Source: Winogradskyella sp. KYW1333 (lineage in GTDB: Bacteria > Bacteroidota > Bacteroidia > Flavobacteriales > Flavobacteriaceae). Taken from it: a DNA stretch of 64,000 nt. Positions 57,144 to 64,000 of this stretch are shown here, piece after piece (within the stretch, counting starts at the first letter, position 1; each line of letters opens with the position of its first letter). The position numbers were made by a program, and so were the translations under genes. The notes beneath the pieces were generated by a model, which saw only the letters and a list, made by a program, of their open reading frames with translations, did not search any database and had not been told where the DNA came from. Location: NCBI RefSeq assembly GCF_003335675.1, contig NZ_QPHL01000015.1, positions 359,995 to 423,994 on the forward strand. The letters are read 5' to 3'.

Positions 57144-57413
57144 TTATTTTAATTTATTGATTTTGTCAATTAGGCTTATACCTTTTGACTCAAGATCATT
57201 ATTAATTGCCTTAAAGTGTGCTTTTTTATCCTCAACACTCCTATCATTGACCCTAGTGATTAATTCATCAAATGTTGCAATCGCTTCGTCAATTATAGCC
57301 TCGCTCTGTTTTGTTGGTTTTTCAGCATTTGCCAACTCCCAAATATAAACTGCCTCTATAATATCTCCTAAGACGTAGTTTATGTCCTTTTTTAAATCTC
57401 TTTTATTAGCCAT
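57144..57413 (-). CDS. Conserved small helical protein of unknown function
   Basis: 89 residues from ATG 57413 (MANKRDLKKDINYVLGDIIE). A longer reading from 57437 is rejected because a promoter box covers it. All-helical and charged, with no signal or membrane segment. I believe it belongs to a small family widespread in Flavobacteriia, but I cannot name it. The stop is seven bases before tRNA-Thr, so the two probably share one transcript. Confidence 0.75.
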   Translation of the reverse strand: MANKRDLKKDINYVLGDIIEAVYIWELANAEKPTKQSEAIIDEAIATFDELITRVNDRSVEDKKAHFKAINNDLESKGISLIDKINKLK

Positions 57414-57434
57414 AGTTAATTGAATTTTGTGGTA

Positions 57435-57442
57435 CAAAAGTA
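57435..57442 (-). promoter_or_regulatory. Putative promoter of the small gene plus tRNA-Thr, -7 box
   Basis: Minus-strand TACTTTTG fits TAnnTTTG exactly, 21 bp before the ATG at 57413. It overlaps the alternative upstream start. No TTTG -33 box. Confidence 0.45.
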
Positions 57443-57482
57443 ATAAATACTTAAGTTAAATAATTAGAAATACACCTTTGTT

Positions 57483-58451
57483 TTAGACGTAAACTTCAAG
57501 AAGATTTGCATCGTTAGAAATCAAATTAAAATCTTTTACTGATGCAGGTATTAAAATAGTTTCGCCTTTTGAAACGGTTTCCCTAAAATCCTCTGTAATA
57601 ATTTCAACTTCACCATTAACACACATATATATAATGAAAGAATCATATGTGTTATTCCTGGTTAACTCACCTTGAATTGGTAAAAAATTTGTGGTGAAAA
57701 ATGGGCAACTTACCATTTCATTAGATGCGTTAGGATAATCTCCATATTTCACCCTAAAATCGTCTTTCAAATCAAATTTGAACGCGTCAATAGCAATATC
57801 ATTGTGAAGTTCTCTTTCATTCCCATTTTTATCTACCCTATCCCAATCATAAACTCTGTAAGTTATATCGCTAGTCTGTTGAATTTCAGCCAACATAACT
57901 CCTGCACCGATTGCATGAACTCGACCCGCTTCAATGAAATAAGTACTGCCTTCTTTAACTTCATCAAAGTTTAAAATGCTAGTCAGTGTTTTGTTTTCTA
58001 AATGATTTAAATAGGTCTCCCTGTCTATTTTATCTTTAAATCCAACGATTAAGTTAGCGCCTTTTTCAGCTTGCATAACATACCACATTTCGGTTTTACC
58101 GAAAGAATTATGTCTTTTTTTAGCAAGCTCATCATCAGGATGTAATTGAATACTTAAATCTTTTTTTGCATCTATAAACTTAATTAATAATGGAAAGTCT
58201 GCACCAAATCTTTTATAATTCTTTTCACCAATTAGACTCTCTTTATAATCATCCAATAGGCTTTGTAAGGTTACCCCTTTTAAAACACCATTAGATATTA
58301 TAGAAACATTACCAGGTACGGTACTAACTTCCCAACTTTCACCTAACATTTGAGAATTTGAGTTTTTATTAAATATTTGGCTAAGCTTTTTGCCTCCCCA
58401 AATCTTGTCTTGAAGAATAGGTTGAAATTTTAGTGGATATAACTTGGTCAT
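57483..58451 (-). CDS. manA: Class I mannose-6-phosphate isomerase
   Basis: Interconverts mannose-6-phosphate and fructose-6-phosphate in the cytoplasm. ATG 58451 gives 322 residues (MTKLYPLKFQPILQDKIWGG). A GTG at 58463 is less likely. Cupin zinc ligands lie in IQLHPDDELA (with the Gln and His), KTEMWYV (Glu) and the histidine of EAGRVHAIGAG. Length and motifs match the short ManA form. It lies four bases after the queD stop, so it should be part of the idi-queD-manA operon. Confidence 0.94.
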   Translation of the reverse strand: MTKLYPLKFQPILQDKIWGGKKLSQIFNKNSNSQMLGESWEVSTVPGNVSIISNGVLKGVTLQSLLDDYKESLIGEKNYKRFGADFPLLIKFIDAKKDLSIQLHPDDELAKKRHNSFGKTEMWYVMQAEKGANLIVGFKDKIDRETYLNHLENKTLTSILNFDEVKEGSTYFIEAGRVHAIGAGVMLAEIQQTSDITYRVYDWDRVDKNGNERELHNDIAIDAFKFDLKDDFRVKYGDYPNASNEMVSCPFFTTNFLPIQGELTRNNTYDSFIIYMCVNGEVEIITEDFRETVSKGETILIPASVKDFNLISNDANLLEVYV

Positions 58452-58455
58452 AATT

Positions 58456-58866
58456 TTACTCACCTGAATAAGTTACAAAATTACGAGGTGTTTCGTAAAG
58501 TGTTATTTCAAGATCAAATTTAGGATTTAATTTGGCTTTCACCTTATTGTAGATTACAACAGCAATATTTTCTGCTGTTGGATTTAAATTTTGAAATTCC
58601 GGTACTTCAACATTGAGATTCTTATGATCAAATGCGTCTTCTACTTCTGCCTTAATAATATTTTTTAGAATTTTAACGTCGATCACATAGCCGGTTTCAG
58701 GGTCAATTTCGCCTGTAACACTAGCGATTAGCTCATAATTATGCCCATGAAAATTAGGGTTATTACACTTTCCAAATACCACATCATTCTTTTCATAGGA
58801 CCAATCTTTTCTATATAACCTATGAGCCGCATTAAAGTGCGCTTTTCTATGTACAGTTACCTTCAT
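58456..58866 (-). CDS. queD: 6-carboxytetrahydropterin synthase / PTPS family protein (QueD-like)
   Basis: 136 residues. The zinc ligands His15 (NAAHR), His40 and His42 (NFHGHNYE) and the catalytic Cys34 (GKCNNPN) are all present, as is the C-terminal glutamate in LYETPRNF. QueD converts dihydroneopterin triphosphate to 6-carboxytetrahydropterin for queuosine. The PTPS family also includes biopterin enzymes, so the exact product is inferred. It overlaps idi by four bases (ATGA). Confidence 0.88.
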   Translation of the reverse strand: MKVTVHRKAHFNAAHRLYRKDWSYEKNDVVFGKCNNPNFHGHNYELIASVTGEIDPETGYVIDVKILKNIIKAEVEDAFDHKNLNVEVPEFQNLNPTAENIAVVIYNKVKAKLNPKFDLEITLYETPRNFVTYSGE

Positions 58867-59390
58867 GACGGATTTACATTAATATGTTCGTAAAACTTTT
58901 CAAAAATAATCTTAAACCAAGCAGTATATTTCTCAGGTCTTAAAGCTATATCAACTTTTACATCTTCCAATGGCATCCACTTCCAGCTTGCAACTTCGTC
59001 TTTATTAATTATTGGTTCTTCATTATAATTACCAATCATTACATGATCCAATTCATGCTCTGTTAAACCATTATCAAATGGAGCTTTGTAAACAAATGAG
59101 GTAGTTTCTCTTAAATCTGTAACAAACCCCATCTCCTCATTTAATCTTCTCTTGCCTGCTTCTATATTACTTTCTCCATCACGTTGATGACTACAGCATG
59201 TATTAGTCCATAAACCAGGAGAATGATATTTATGCAATGCGCGTTGCTGAAGCATTAATTCATTTTTATTATTAAATATAAATACGGAAAACGCTCGGTG
59301 CAATACTGCTTTTTCATGCGCCTCCATTTTAGGCATTAATCCTAATTGATTGTCATTTTCATCTACTAAGATGACTTTTTCTTCTTCCAT
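58863..59390 (-). CDS. idi: Isopentenyl-diphosphate Delta-isomerase, type I
   Basis: 175 residues, Nudix fold. Interconverts IPP and DMAPP for isoprenoids. The catalytic cysteine is in NTCCSHQ (Cys66). The Nudix-like EAGKRRLNEEMGF and the acidic EHELDHVMIG supply the metal site and catalytic glutamates. Histidines at 25 and 31 complete the metal site. A TAATTTTG box ends four bases before the ATG, so the transcript may be leaderless. First gene of an overlapping idi-queD-manA set. Confidence 0.95.
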   Translation of the reverse strand: MEEEKVILVDENDNQLGLMPKMEAHEKAVLHRAFSVFIFNNKNELMLQQRALHKYHSPGLWTNTCCSHQRDGESNIEAGKRRLNEEMGFVTDLRETTSFVYKAPFDNGLTEHELDHVMIGNYNEEPIINKDEVASWKWMPLEDVKVDIALRPEKYTAWFKIIFEKFYEHINVNPS

Positions 59391-59394
59391 ATCA

Positions 59395-59402
59395 CAAAAT
59401 TA
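59395..59402 (-). promoter_or_regulatory. Putative idi -7 box
   Basis: Minus-strand TAATTTTG fits TAnnTTTG exactly and ends four bases before the idi ATG. The -33 element is not clear. Confidence 0.35.
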
Positions 59403-59436
59403 CTACCAATAGAATTAAATTAAGTAAAGGATTTCA

Positions 59437-59469
59437 TAAAAAAAAGCCAACTAATTAAATTAATCGGCT
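59437..59469 (-). terminator. Terminator of the adhesin-PorP-OmpA operon
   Basis: Minus-strand 10-bp stem with two G-U pairs (59469-59460 with 59454-59445), 5-nt loop, then eight T. It lies 31 bp past the OmpA gene stop. Confidence 0.8.
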
Positions 59470-59499
59470 CATTTTATTAGTTATTTTGTTATTTTGATT

Positions 59500-61476
59500 T
59501 TATTTTTTAGGACATGTTTCACCATTGATTCCCGTAATAATAAATTCACTTCGTCTGTTCAACTGATGTTTAGCTTCAGAACAACTAGACTCGTTAGTAG
59601 GTTCACAACCACAATCATTAATTAATCTGTACTCGCCATATCCTTTTGCAGTAAGTCTTTCAGAAGCAATACCGTTATCAATTAAGTATTTACGCGTAGA
59701 TTTTGCTCTGCGCTCAGATAATCTCTCGTTATAAGTTTCAGTTCCTCTACAATCTGTATGACTTCTAATATCTATTGTCATTGTTGGGTATTTGTTCAAT
59801 ACAGCCAAGACTTTTTGTAATTCAATTTCTGCATCGTATCTAATATTAGACTTGTCGAAATCGAAATAAATAATCGGAATGTCCAATATTTTAGCTAAAT
59901 CATCACATGGTGCTATTACTTGCTCGTCTTTATCTAATAATAGTTGCAATCTTAGTTCCTGTTTTCTGTTTGGAGTTGTAAATCGTTTTTCATCAGAGGT
60001 ATACGTTTCCTTCTCTCCTCTGACCAAATATTCCATTTCACAGTCCAAACTAAATTGAAATACGGCATCTTCATGAACAATTGTACGTTCTAATTCATTA
60101 CCCTCACCATCAAAAAGAATAACCGTTGAGTTAGGCAAAAACTCATCTGTATCCATATCCTGAACAGTTCCAACTACAAGTTGTTCGCATTCTGGAATTT
60201 CAAAAGTATAGATGTCATCACTACCCTTACCCCCTTCTCTATTGGAGCTAAAGTAAACGCGTTTAGTTACTAAATTTTCATAATATCCAAAATCATCAAA
60301 CTCACTGTTTACAGGCTTTCCTATATTCTCTATTGGAAAATTTCTATTTGAACTAGCTCTAACTTTCGCATCTAAATCCTCAGATTTAAACACATCAAAA
60401 CCACCAAGTCCAGGATAACCATTTGAAGAAAAATATAAGTCACCATCGGTATTTACAAAAGGAAATGATTCTTGTCCTTCTGTGTTAATTGAAGGTCCTA
60501 AATTCTCAGGTTCTCCAAGTGTACCATCATCATTAACATCAACCACAAATATATCGGATTGACCAAAAGTTCCTGGCATGTCTGAAGCGAAATAGAGTTT
60601 ATTACCCAATAGATTCAAAGCTGGGTGGGCAACACTATAGTCTTTACTATTAAAATGAATTGAATGAATTTCATCCCATGTTCCATCTTCACTTAATTTA
60701 GCTCTATAAAGCTGAAGTCTATTTACACCTGTTCCATCTTCCTTATACTTCATATTGAAGAAGTTATTTCTAGTAAAGAACATATATTGACCGTTCGGTG
60801 AAAATACTGCACTTGATTCATGAAACTTAGTGTTTACTTTACCTTGAATCTCATTGACCTCTCCAAATCCTGATTCAGTTTTTTCTACGCTGTACAGATC
60901 TAAATAGGGCTGATTATTCCATCTATACTTACGACCACCACCTCTAGAAGATGCAAAAACAATACTGTTCTCATATTCAGTTGCACCAAAATCAGAAAGT
61001 TCTGTATTTATCTCAAGGTTCTCAAGTTCAATATCCTCTCTACTCGACCCTTCTATCGCTTCTCTATAATCAACTTTAGACATAAAAGCTCTACCTCTTA
61101 TATCATCTGGTTTAAGATCATTGAACTTCTTCATCCATTTATCGGATTCATCATAGTTTCTGATTCCTTTAAGTGCCAGAGCATATCTAAAAAAGTATTC
61201 TGGATCAATAACCTCGTTTAAGGCTACCAGTTCGCCATACCATTTTGAAGCATCTTTCATTTCATTTCTGAAATAATAAGAATTTGCTAGCTTTTGAAAT
61301 AGATCAACTGACTTGTACCCTTTATTCGCAACTTCTAGTAATACCTCACTAGTCTTTACATAAGCAAAATCTCTATAATCGTTTTTGACACTTTGAATTT
61401 TTCCTTGTTGAGCAAATGAAATTGAAGTTGATACAACTACAATTGCTAATAATATATATCTATAAACTTTTCTCAT
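59500..61476 (-). CDS. OmpA family protein with PD40-type propeller (T9SS-associated)
   Basis: 658 residues from ATG 61476 (a TTG two codons earlier is dismissed). Signal peptide ends at SFAQQ. Residues 30-140 look TPR-like, then come WD40/PD40 repeats (FASSRGGGRKY, FSPNGQYMFFTRN, YFASDMPGTFG, YFSSNGYPGLGG, YFSSNREGGKG). The C-terminal OmpA domain (about 545-650: IIYFDFDKSNIRYDAE, the DIRSHTDCRGTETYNERLSE core, RRAKSTRKYL) binds peptidoglycan. Such proteins anchor outer-membrane T9SS or gliding machinery. It lies four bases from the PorP/SprF gene stop region and ends the operon. Confidence 0.92.
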   Translation of the reverse strand: MRKVYRYILLAIVVVSTSISFAQQGKIQSVKNDYRDFAYVKTSEVLLEVANKGYKSVDLFQKLANSYYFRNEMKDASKWYGELVALNEVIDPEYFFRYALALKGIRNYDESDKWMKKFNDLKPDDIRGRAFMSKVDYREAIEGSSREDIELENLEINTELSDFGATEYENSIVFASSRGGGRKYRWNNQPYLDLYSVEKTESGFGEVNEIQGKVNTKFHESSAVFSPNGQYMFFTRNNFFNMKYKEDGTGVNRLQLYRAKLSEDGTWDEIHSIHFNSKDYSVAHPALNLLGNKLYFASDMPGTFGQSDIFVVDVNDDGTLGEPENLGPSINTEGQESFPFVNTDGDLYFSSNGYPGLGGFDVFKSEDLDAKVRASSNRNFPIENIGKPVNSEFDDFGYYENLVTKRVYFSSNREGGKGSDDIYTFEIPECEQLVVGTVQDMDTDEFLPNSTVILFDGEGNELERTIVHEDAVFQFSLDCEMEYLVRGEKETYTSDEKRFTTPNRKQELRLQLLLDKDEQVIAPCDDLAKILDIPIIYFDFDKSNIRYDAEIELQKVLAVLNKYPTMTIDIRSHTDCRGTETYNERLSERRAKSTRKYLIDNGIASERLTAKGYGEYRLINDCGCEPTNESSCSEAKHQLNRRSEFIITGINGETCPKK

Positions 61477-61486
61477 ATTCAAATTT

Positions 61487-62413
61487 TTAAAAGAATCGTG
61501 GTGATAATATTCTACCTAATCTTTTCACTTCAAATCTTAAAGTTATTTCATGTGTACCACTATTGTAATTATTCAATCCTGTAGTGGTAAGATCGTAGCC
61601 ATATCCAATAAACATTCCAGGAGTCGCTTGAAATCCTACAAGTGCACTAACGGAATCATCCCAACGCCATGCAATACCAGCTGTTAAGTTCTTTTTATAC
61701 CAAAAATTTGCAGAAACATCAGCAATTAATGGAGCTCCGGATACACCTTTTACCAAAAATGCAGGTTTTAATTCAAGAGTTTCACTAAGGTTAAATACAT
61801 AACCACCGATTGCATAAAAGTGCATTCTTTCCGTAGCAACAGATTCTTGAAAATCATCATAATGTTCCGTTTCTAGGAAGTTTGGTATAGCAAATCCTAA
61901 ATACCACTTTCTTGTATGCATATACAATCCAGCACCTACCATTGGTGATATTAAATTTAAGTTTTGGTTAAAAACTACATCTGGATCTTGAAAACGACCT
62001 TTACTCCAATCTGTATCGAGCATATGAAAACCTGCCTTCGCACCAAATGAAAGTTTCAAATCGTTTGCATTTAATGGAATAGTGTAGGAAAAATTTGCAT
62101 CCACAAAAGTCTCTCTAGCTGGCCCAAGTGCATCACTTACAATATTTAGTCCTAAACCAATACGCTCATTTCGTAAAGGCGAATGGATACCTAAAGATTG
62201 TGTTTGCGGTGCACCATCTACTCCAACCCATTGTGATCTATGTAATCCTACCACACTAAGTGTTTCACGTTGTCCTGCATAACCAGGATTTACACTCAAC
62301 GTATTGTACATATAATGTGTGTACTGAGGATCTTGCTGTGCAAAACTATTAGCACTAATTAGTATAAATACTAAAGCTATTACTCCTTTAATTGTTGATG
62401 ATTTATGTATCAT
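61487..62413 (-). CDS. PorP/SprF family type IX secretion membrane protein
   Basis: 308 residues with a signal peptide (ending SANSFAQQ). It starts the mature region with DPQYTHYMYNTLSVNPGYAGQR and has LHRSQWVGVDGAPQTQ, then beta strands ending in an aromatic residue (LSPRFF), typical outer-membrane barrel features. PorP/SprF-like proteins pair with large type B-sorted adhesins and help place them on the cell surface. Encoded between the adhesin (33 bp upstream) and the OmpA gene. Confidence 0.94.
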   Translation of the reverse strand: MIHKSSTIKGVIALVFILISANSFAQQDPQYTHYMYNTLSVNPGYAGQRETLSVVGLHRSQWVGVDGAPQTQSLGIHSPLRNERIGLGLNIVSDALGPARETFVDANFSYTIPLNANDLKLSFGAKAGFHMLDTDWSKGRFQDPDVVFNQNLNLISPMVGAGLYMHTRKWYLGFAIPNFLETEHYDDFQESVATERMHFYAIGGYVFNLSETLELKPAFLVKGVSGAPLIADVSANFWYKKNLTAGIAWRWDDSVSALVGFQATPGMFIGYGYDLTTTGLNNYNSGTHEITLRFEVKRLGRILSPRFF

Positions 62414-62446
62414 TTTAACGTATTTTATAATTCAGTGTTAATTAGT

Positions 62447-64000
62447 TTATCTATTAATGTATAACCATCCAACTCTAGGTTCTGAACCATTACTCAGATC
62501 CAGTACATAATAATATGTACCAACCGGTAATTTATCAGATTCATTGATTATTGATCTACCATTAGATGTTCCATCCCAATCATTTAAATATCCTTCCTTA
62601 GAGTAAACTAAATTACCCCATCTATTGTATACTTCTAGTTTGTTATTTGGGAATCGCTCTAAACAATCAATCACAAATGTTTCATTTACACCATCACCAT
62701 TTGGTGAGAATTCATTGTAAATTGTTAAACATATTGGATCTACTGATGCAGAACTTTCGTCATTATTTATATTCACATCTATTCCTCCAACTGAACTTTG
62801 AACAAATGCTGTATTCACATAATCACCTATTCCAAGTACTTCAACAGTTATCTGTAAGATTTCAACTTGATCAGGATCTAATTGAGTTATACTCCATTCT
62901 CCACTTACATCTGAGTATATACCAGCTGTTGTTAACGCTGAAATAAACACATATCCACTTGGAATTTGTTCACTTATAATAATATCTGTTGCAGTAACAT
63001 TACCAATATTTGCAATCTCAATTGTAAAGGTAATCTCATCACCAACTACAACTTGATCTACCGGATCTACGACTTTACCAACCTCTAAATCATAAATTGA
63101 ATTTACTTCAGTTACTGTTGGATCATCAGGGTTACCATTTCCGTTATTATCGTTGTTATTCATATCATTTGGATCATCACTTATATCAACCACATCATCA
63201 GAAGGATCTAATAAATCACCATCAGGTCCCTCACTAGTTACTGTAGCAGAATTTGTAACAAATCCCGTATCTAAATCACTTTGAGTAATCTGATACGTTG
63301 CAGTAAAAGTCGTATTATCCACTTGTCCAGGTATTAACACTGGTATTGGTCCACCTACTAAATTCAGTCCTGGTAATACATCCTGAACATCAATATTCGT
63401 TAAAGTAACATTACCAGTATTTTCAACTTCAAATACATAGGTGATAATATCATCAATACTTCCTTCAATTCCATCACCATTCGTATCATCTAATGGCAAA
63501 GTAGTTTTAATTAAACTAATAGAAGGATTTTGAACAATAACAGTTTCTGTTGGATCATCTTCAGTATTACCATCAGTGTCATCATCATCATCACTCGTAT
63601 CGCTAACATCAGTACCCATTGGGCTATTAGCATCAGCAATTACACTATTGCTTAATCCACCCGAATCTATATCACTTTGAGTAACAATATGTGTAGCAGT
63701 ATAAGTAGCAGTTTCTCCAACTTGAATAATGCCTTCAGCACTTCCAAGATCCGCACTTACAAATGCTGGTCCCGTTAAGGTCAGTGGGTTACCGTTGGCA
63801 TCCAAGAACGTATCTGTTAACATCACATTGCTCAAAGTCACGTTTCCTGTGTTCTCTACCGTGATCGTATAGGTAAGCTCATCGCCCAAACTCACTCCCG
63901 CCGGTGCTACATCATTACTGATCGCTACCGTCTTAACAGCTTCTATGCTTGGGGTCTGGTTCGCGTTAACCGTCTCGCTCTCGTCGCTACTAACAGGAGT
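62447..64000 (-). CDS. Large repeat adhesin with gliding-motility C-terminal (type B T9SS) domain, N-terminus outside window
   Basis: 517 codons are visible and the frame stays open through 64000, so the start lies further on. The visible part has DUF11-like beta-sandwich repeats (LTYTITVENTGNVTLSN, ITYVFEVENTGNVTLTN, ITFTIEIANIGNVTATD) with linkers rich in Asp and Asn that look calcium-binding (TSDDDDDTDGNTEDDPTE). The last 95 residues (IYNEFSPNGDGVNETFVI, LEVYNRWGNLVYSKEGY, VGTYYYVLDLSNG) are the gliding-motility-associated C-terminal domain that sends proteins through T9SS. Followed by PorP/SprF and OmpA genes. GC content rises sharply beyond about 63,760. Confidence 0.93.
   Translation of the reverse strand, partial: TPVSSDESETVNANQTPSIEAVKTVAISNDVAPAGVSLGDELTYTITVENTGNVTLSNVMLTDTFLDANGNPLTLTGPAFVSADLGSAEGIIQVGETATYTATHIVTQSDIDSGGLSNSVIADANSPMGTDVSDTSDDDDDTDGNTEDDPTETVIVQNPSISLIKTTLPLDDTNGDGIEGSIDDIITYVFEVENTGNVTLTNIDVQDVLPGLNLVGGPIPVLIPGQVDNTTFTATYQITQSDLDTGFVTNSATVTSEGPDGDLLDPSDDVVDISDDPNDMNNNDNNGNGNPDDPTVTEVNSIYDLEVGKVVDPVDQVVVGDEITFTIEIANIGNVTATDIIISEQIPSGYVFISALTTAGIYSDVSGEWSITQLDPDQVEILQITVEVLGIGDYVNTAFVQSSVGGIDVNINNDESSASVDPICLTIYNEFSPNGDGVNETFVIDCLERFPNNKLEVYNRWGNLVYSKEGYLNDWDGTSNGRSIINESDKLPVGTYYYVLDLSNGSEPRVGWLYINR

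Noticed and set aside
62447..63895. Adhesin called as a complete gene starting at 63895
   Set aside because: The codon at 63895 is an internal GTG. The frame continues for 35 sense codons to the window edge with the same domain pattern, so the gene is only partial here.
62440..64000. CRISPR-like repeat array in the adhesin region
   Set aside because: The repeats are in-frame protein repeats with variable length and no uniform direct repeats or spacers.

Overview
The window looks like chromosome from a marine-type Flavobacteriaceae bacterium (Bacteroidota). The DNA is AT-rich. Secreted proteins end in type IX secretion (T9SS) sorting domains, and several families are typical of the phylum (DUF4295, DUF5916, PorP/SprF, gliding-associated C-terminal domain, BshC). 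Promoters resemble the Bacteroidetes consensus (TTTG, about 19 nt, TAnnTTTG). I see no prophage, insertion sequence, CRISPR array, rRNA or plasmid gene. One tRNA gene (Thr, UGU) is present.

Layout. 1-8.2 kb (minus strand): start of yidC, pyrG, then guaA followed by a LysM/receptor-fold protein, an OsmC protein, a DUF922 protein and a DUF3820 protein, with bshC (bacillithiol synthesis) upstream. 8.3-13.9 kb (plus): a secreted M14 carboxypeptidase, an M16 lipoprotein peptidase and a small truncated-looking gene. 14.2-23.3 kb: an orphan CrtA-like gene, rimO, a lipoprotein serine hydrolase and amidase pair, ftsY, the DUF4295-rpmG-rpmB ribosomal operon, cinA and an acetamidase-like lipoprotein. 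23.3-29.5 kb: exonuclease-FAH-Hpt operon, an Old Yellow Enzyme homologue, a 2-oxoacid dehydrogenase E2, a GT2 glycosyltransferase and recR. 29.5-43.9 kb: a large T9SS-secreted BNR-repeat protein, a sodium:solute symporter, an FG-GAP/UnbV lipoprotein, a CoA-binding protein, fabH, an S9 peptidase and htpG. 43.9-50.4 kb: small accessory genes with visible decay (membrane proteins, CotH, a paralogue fragment, a broken 2-TM gene), then a VanX-like dipeptidase, AlkB and an alpha/beta hydrolase. 50.7-52.6 kb: a compact five-gene SPFH operon. 52.7-57.4 kb: DUF5916, DUF819 and DUF4369 proteins, tRNA-Thr and a small helical protein. 57.5-59.4 kb: overlapping idi-queD-manA. 59.5-64 kb: OmpA/PD40 protein, PorP/SprF and the C-terminal part of a large adhesin that runs off the end.

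How the genes work together. Most of the window is housekeeping (nucleotide synthesis, translation, SRP receptor, recombination, chaperone) mixed with envelope hydrolases and surface proteins that suit a particle-degrading gliding lifestyle. The adhesin-PorP/SprF-OmpA set is a standard T9SS surface module.

The best candidate for a poorly described system is the SPFH / glycine-zipper 2-TM / DUF4177 / PH-like membrane protein / ribbon-helix-helix operon at 50.65-52.62 kb. It has its own promoter and nearly every junction overlaps. Its function cannot be read from sequence alone. Other points worth a second look: promoters nested in upstream terminators around the ribosomal operon, candidate leaderless genes, a nested inverted repeat before the 49.5 kb hydrolase, a segmental-duplication relic at 44-47.8 kb, and a sharp GC rise inside the adhesin.
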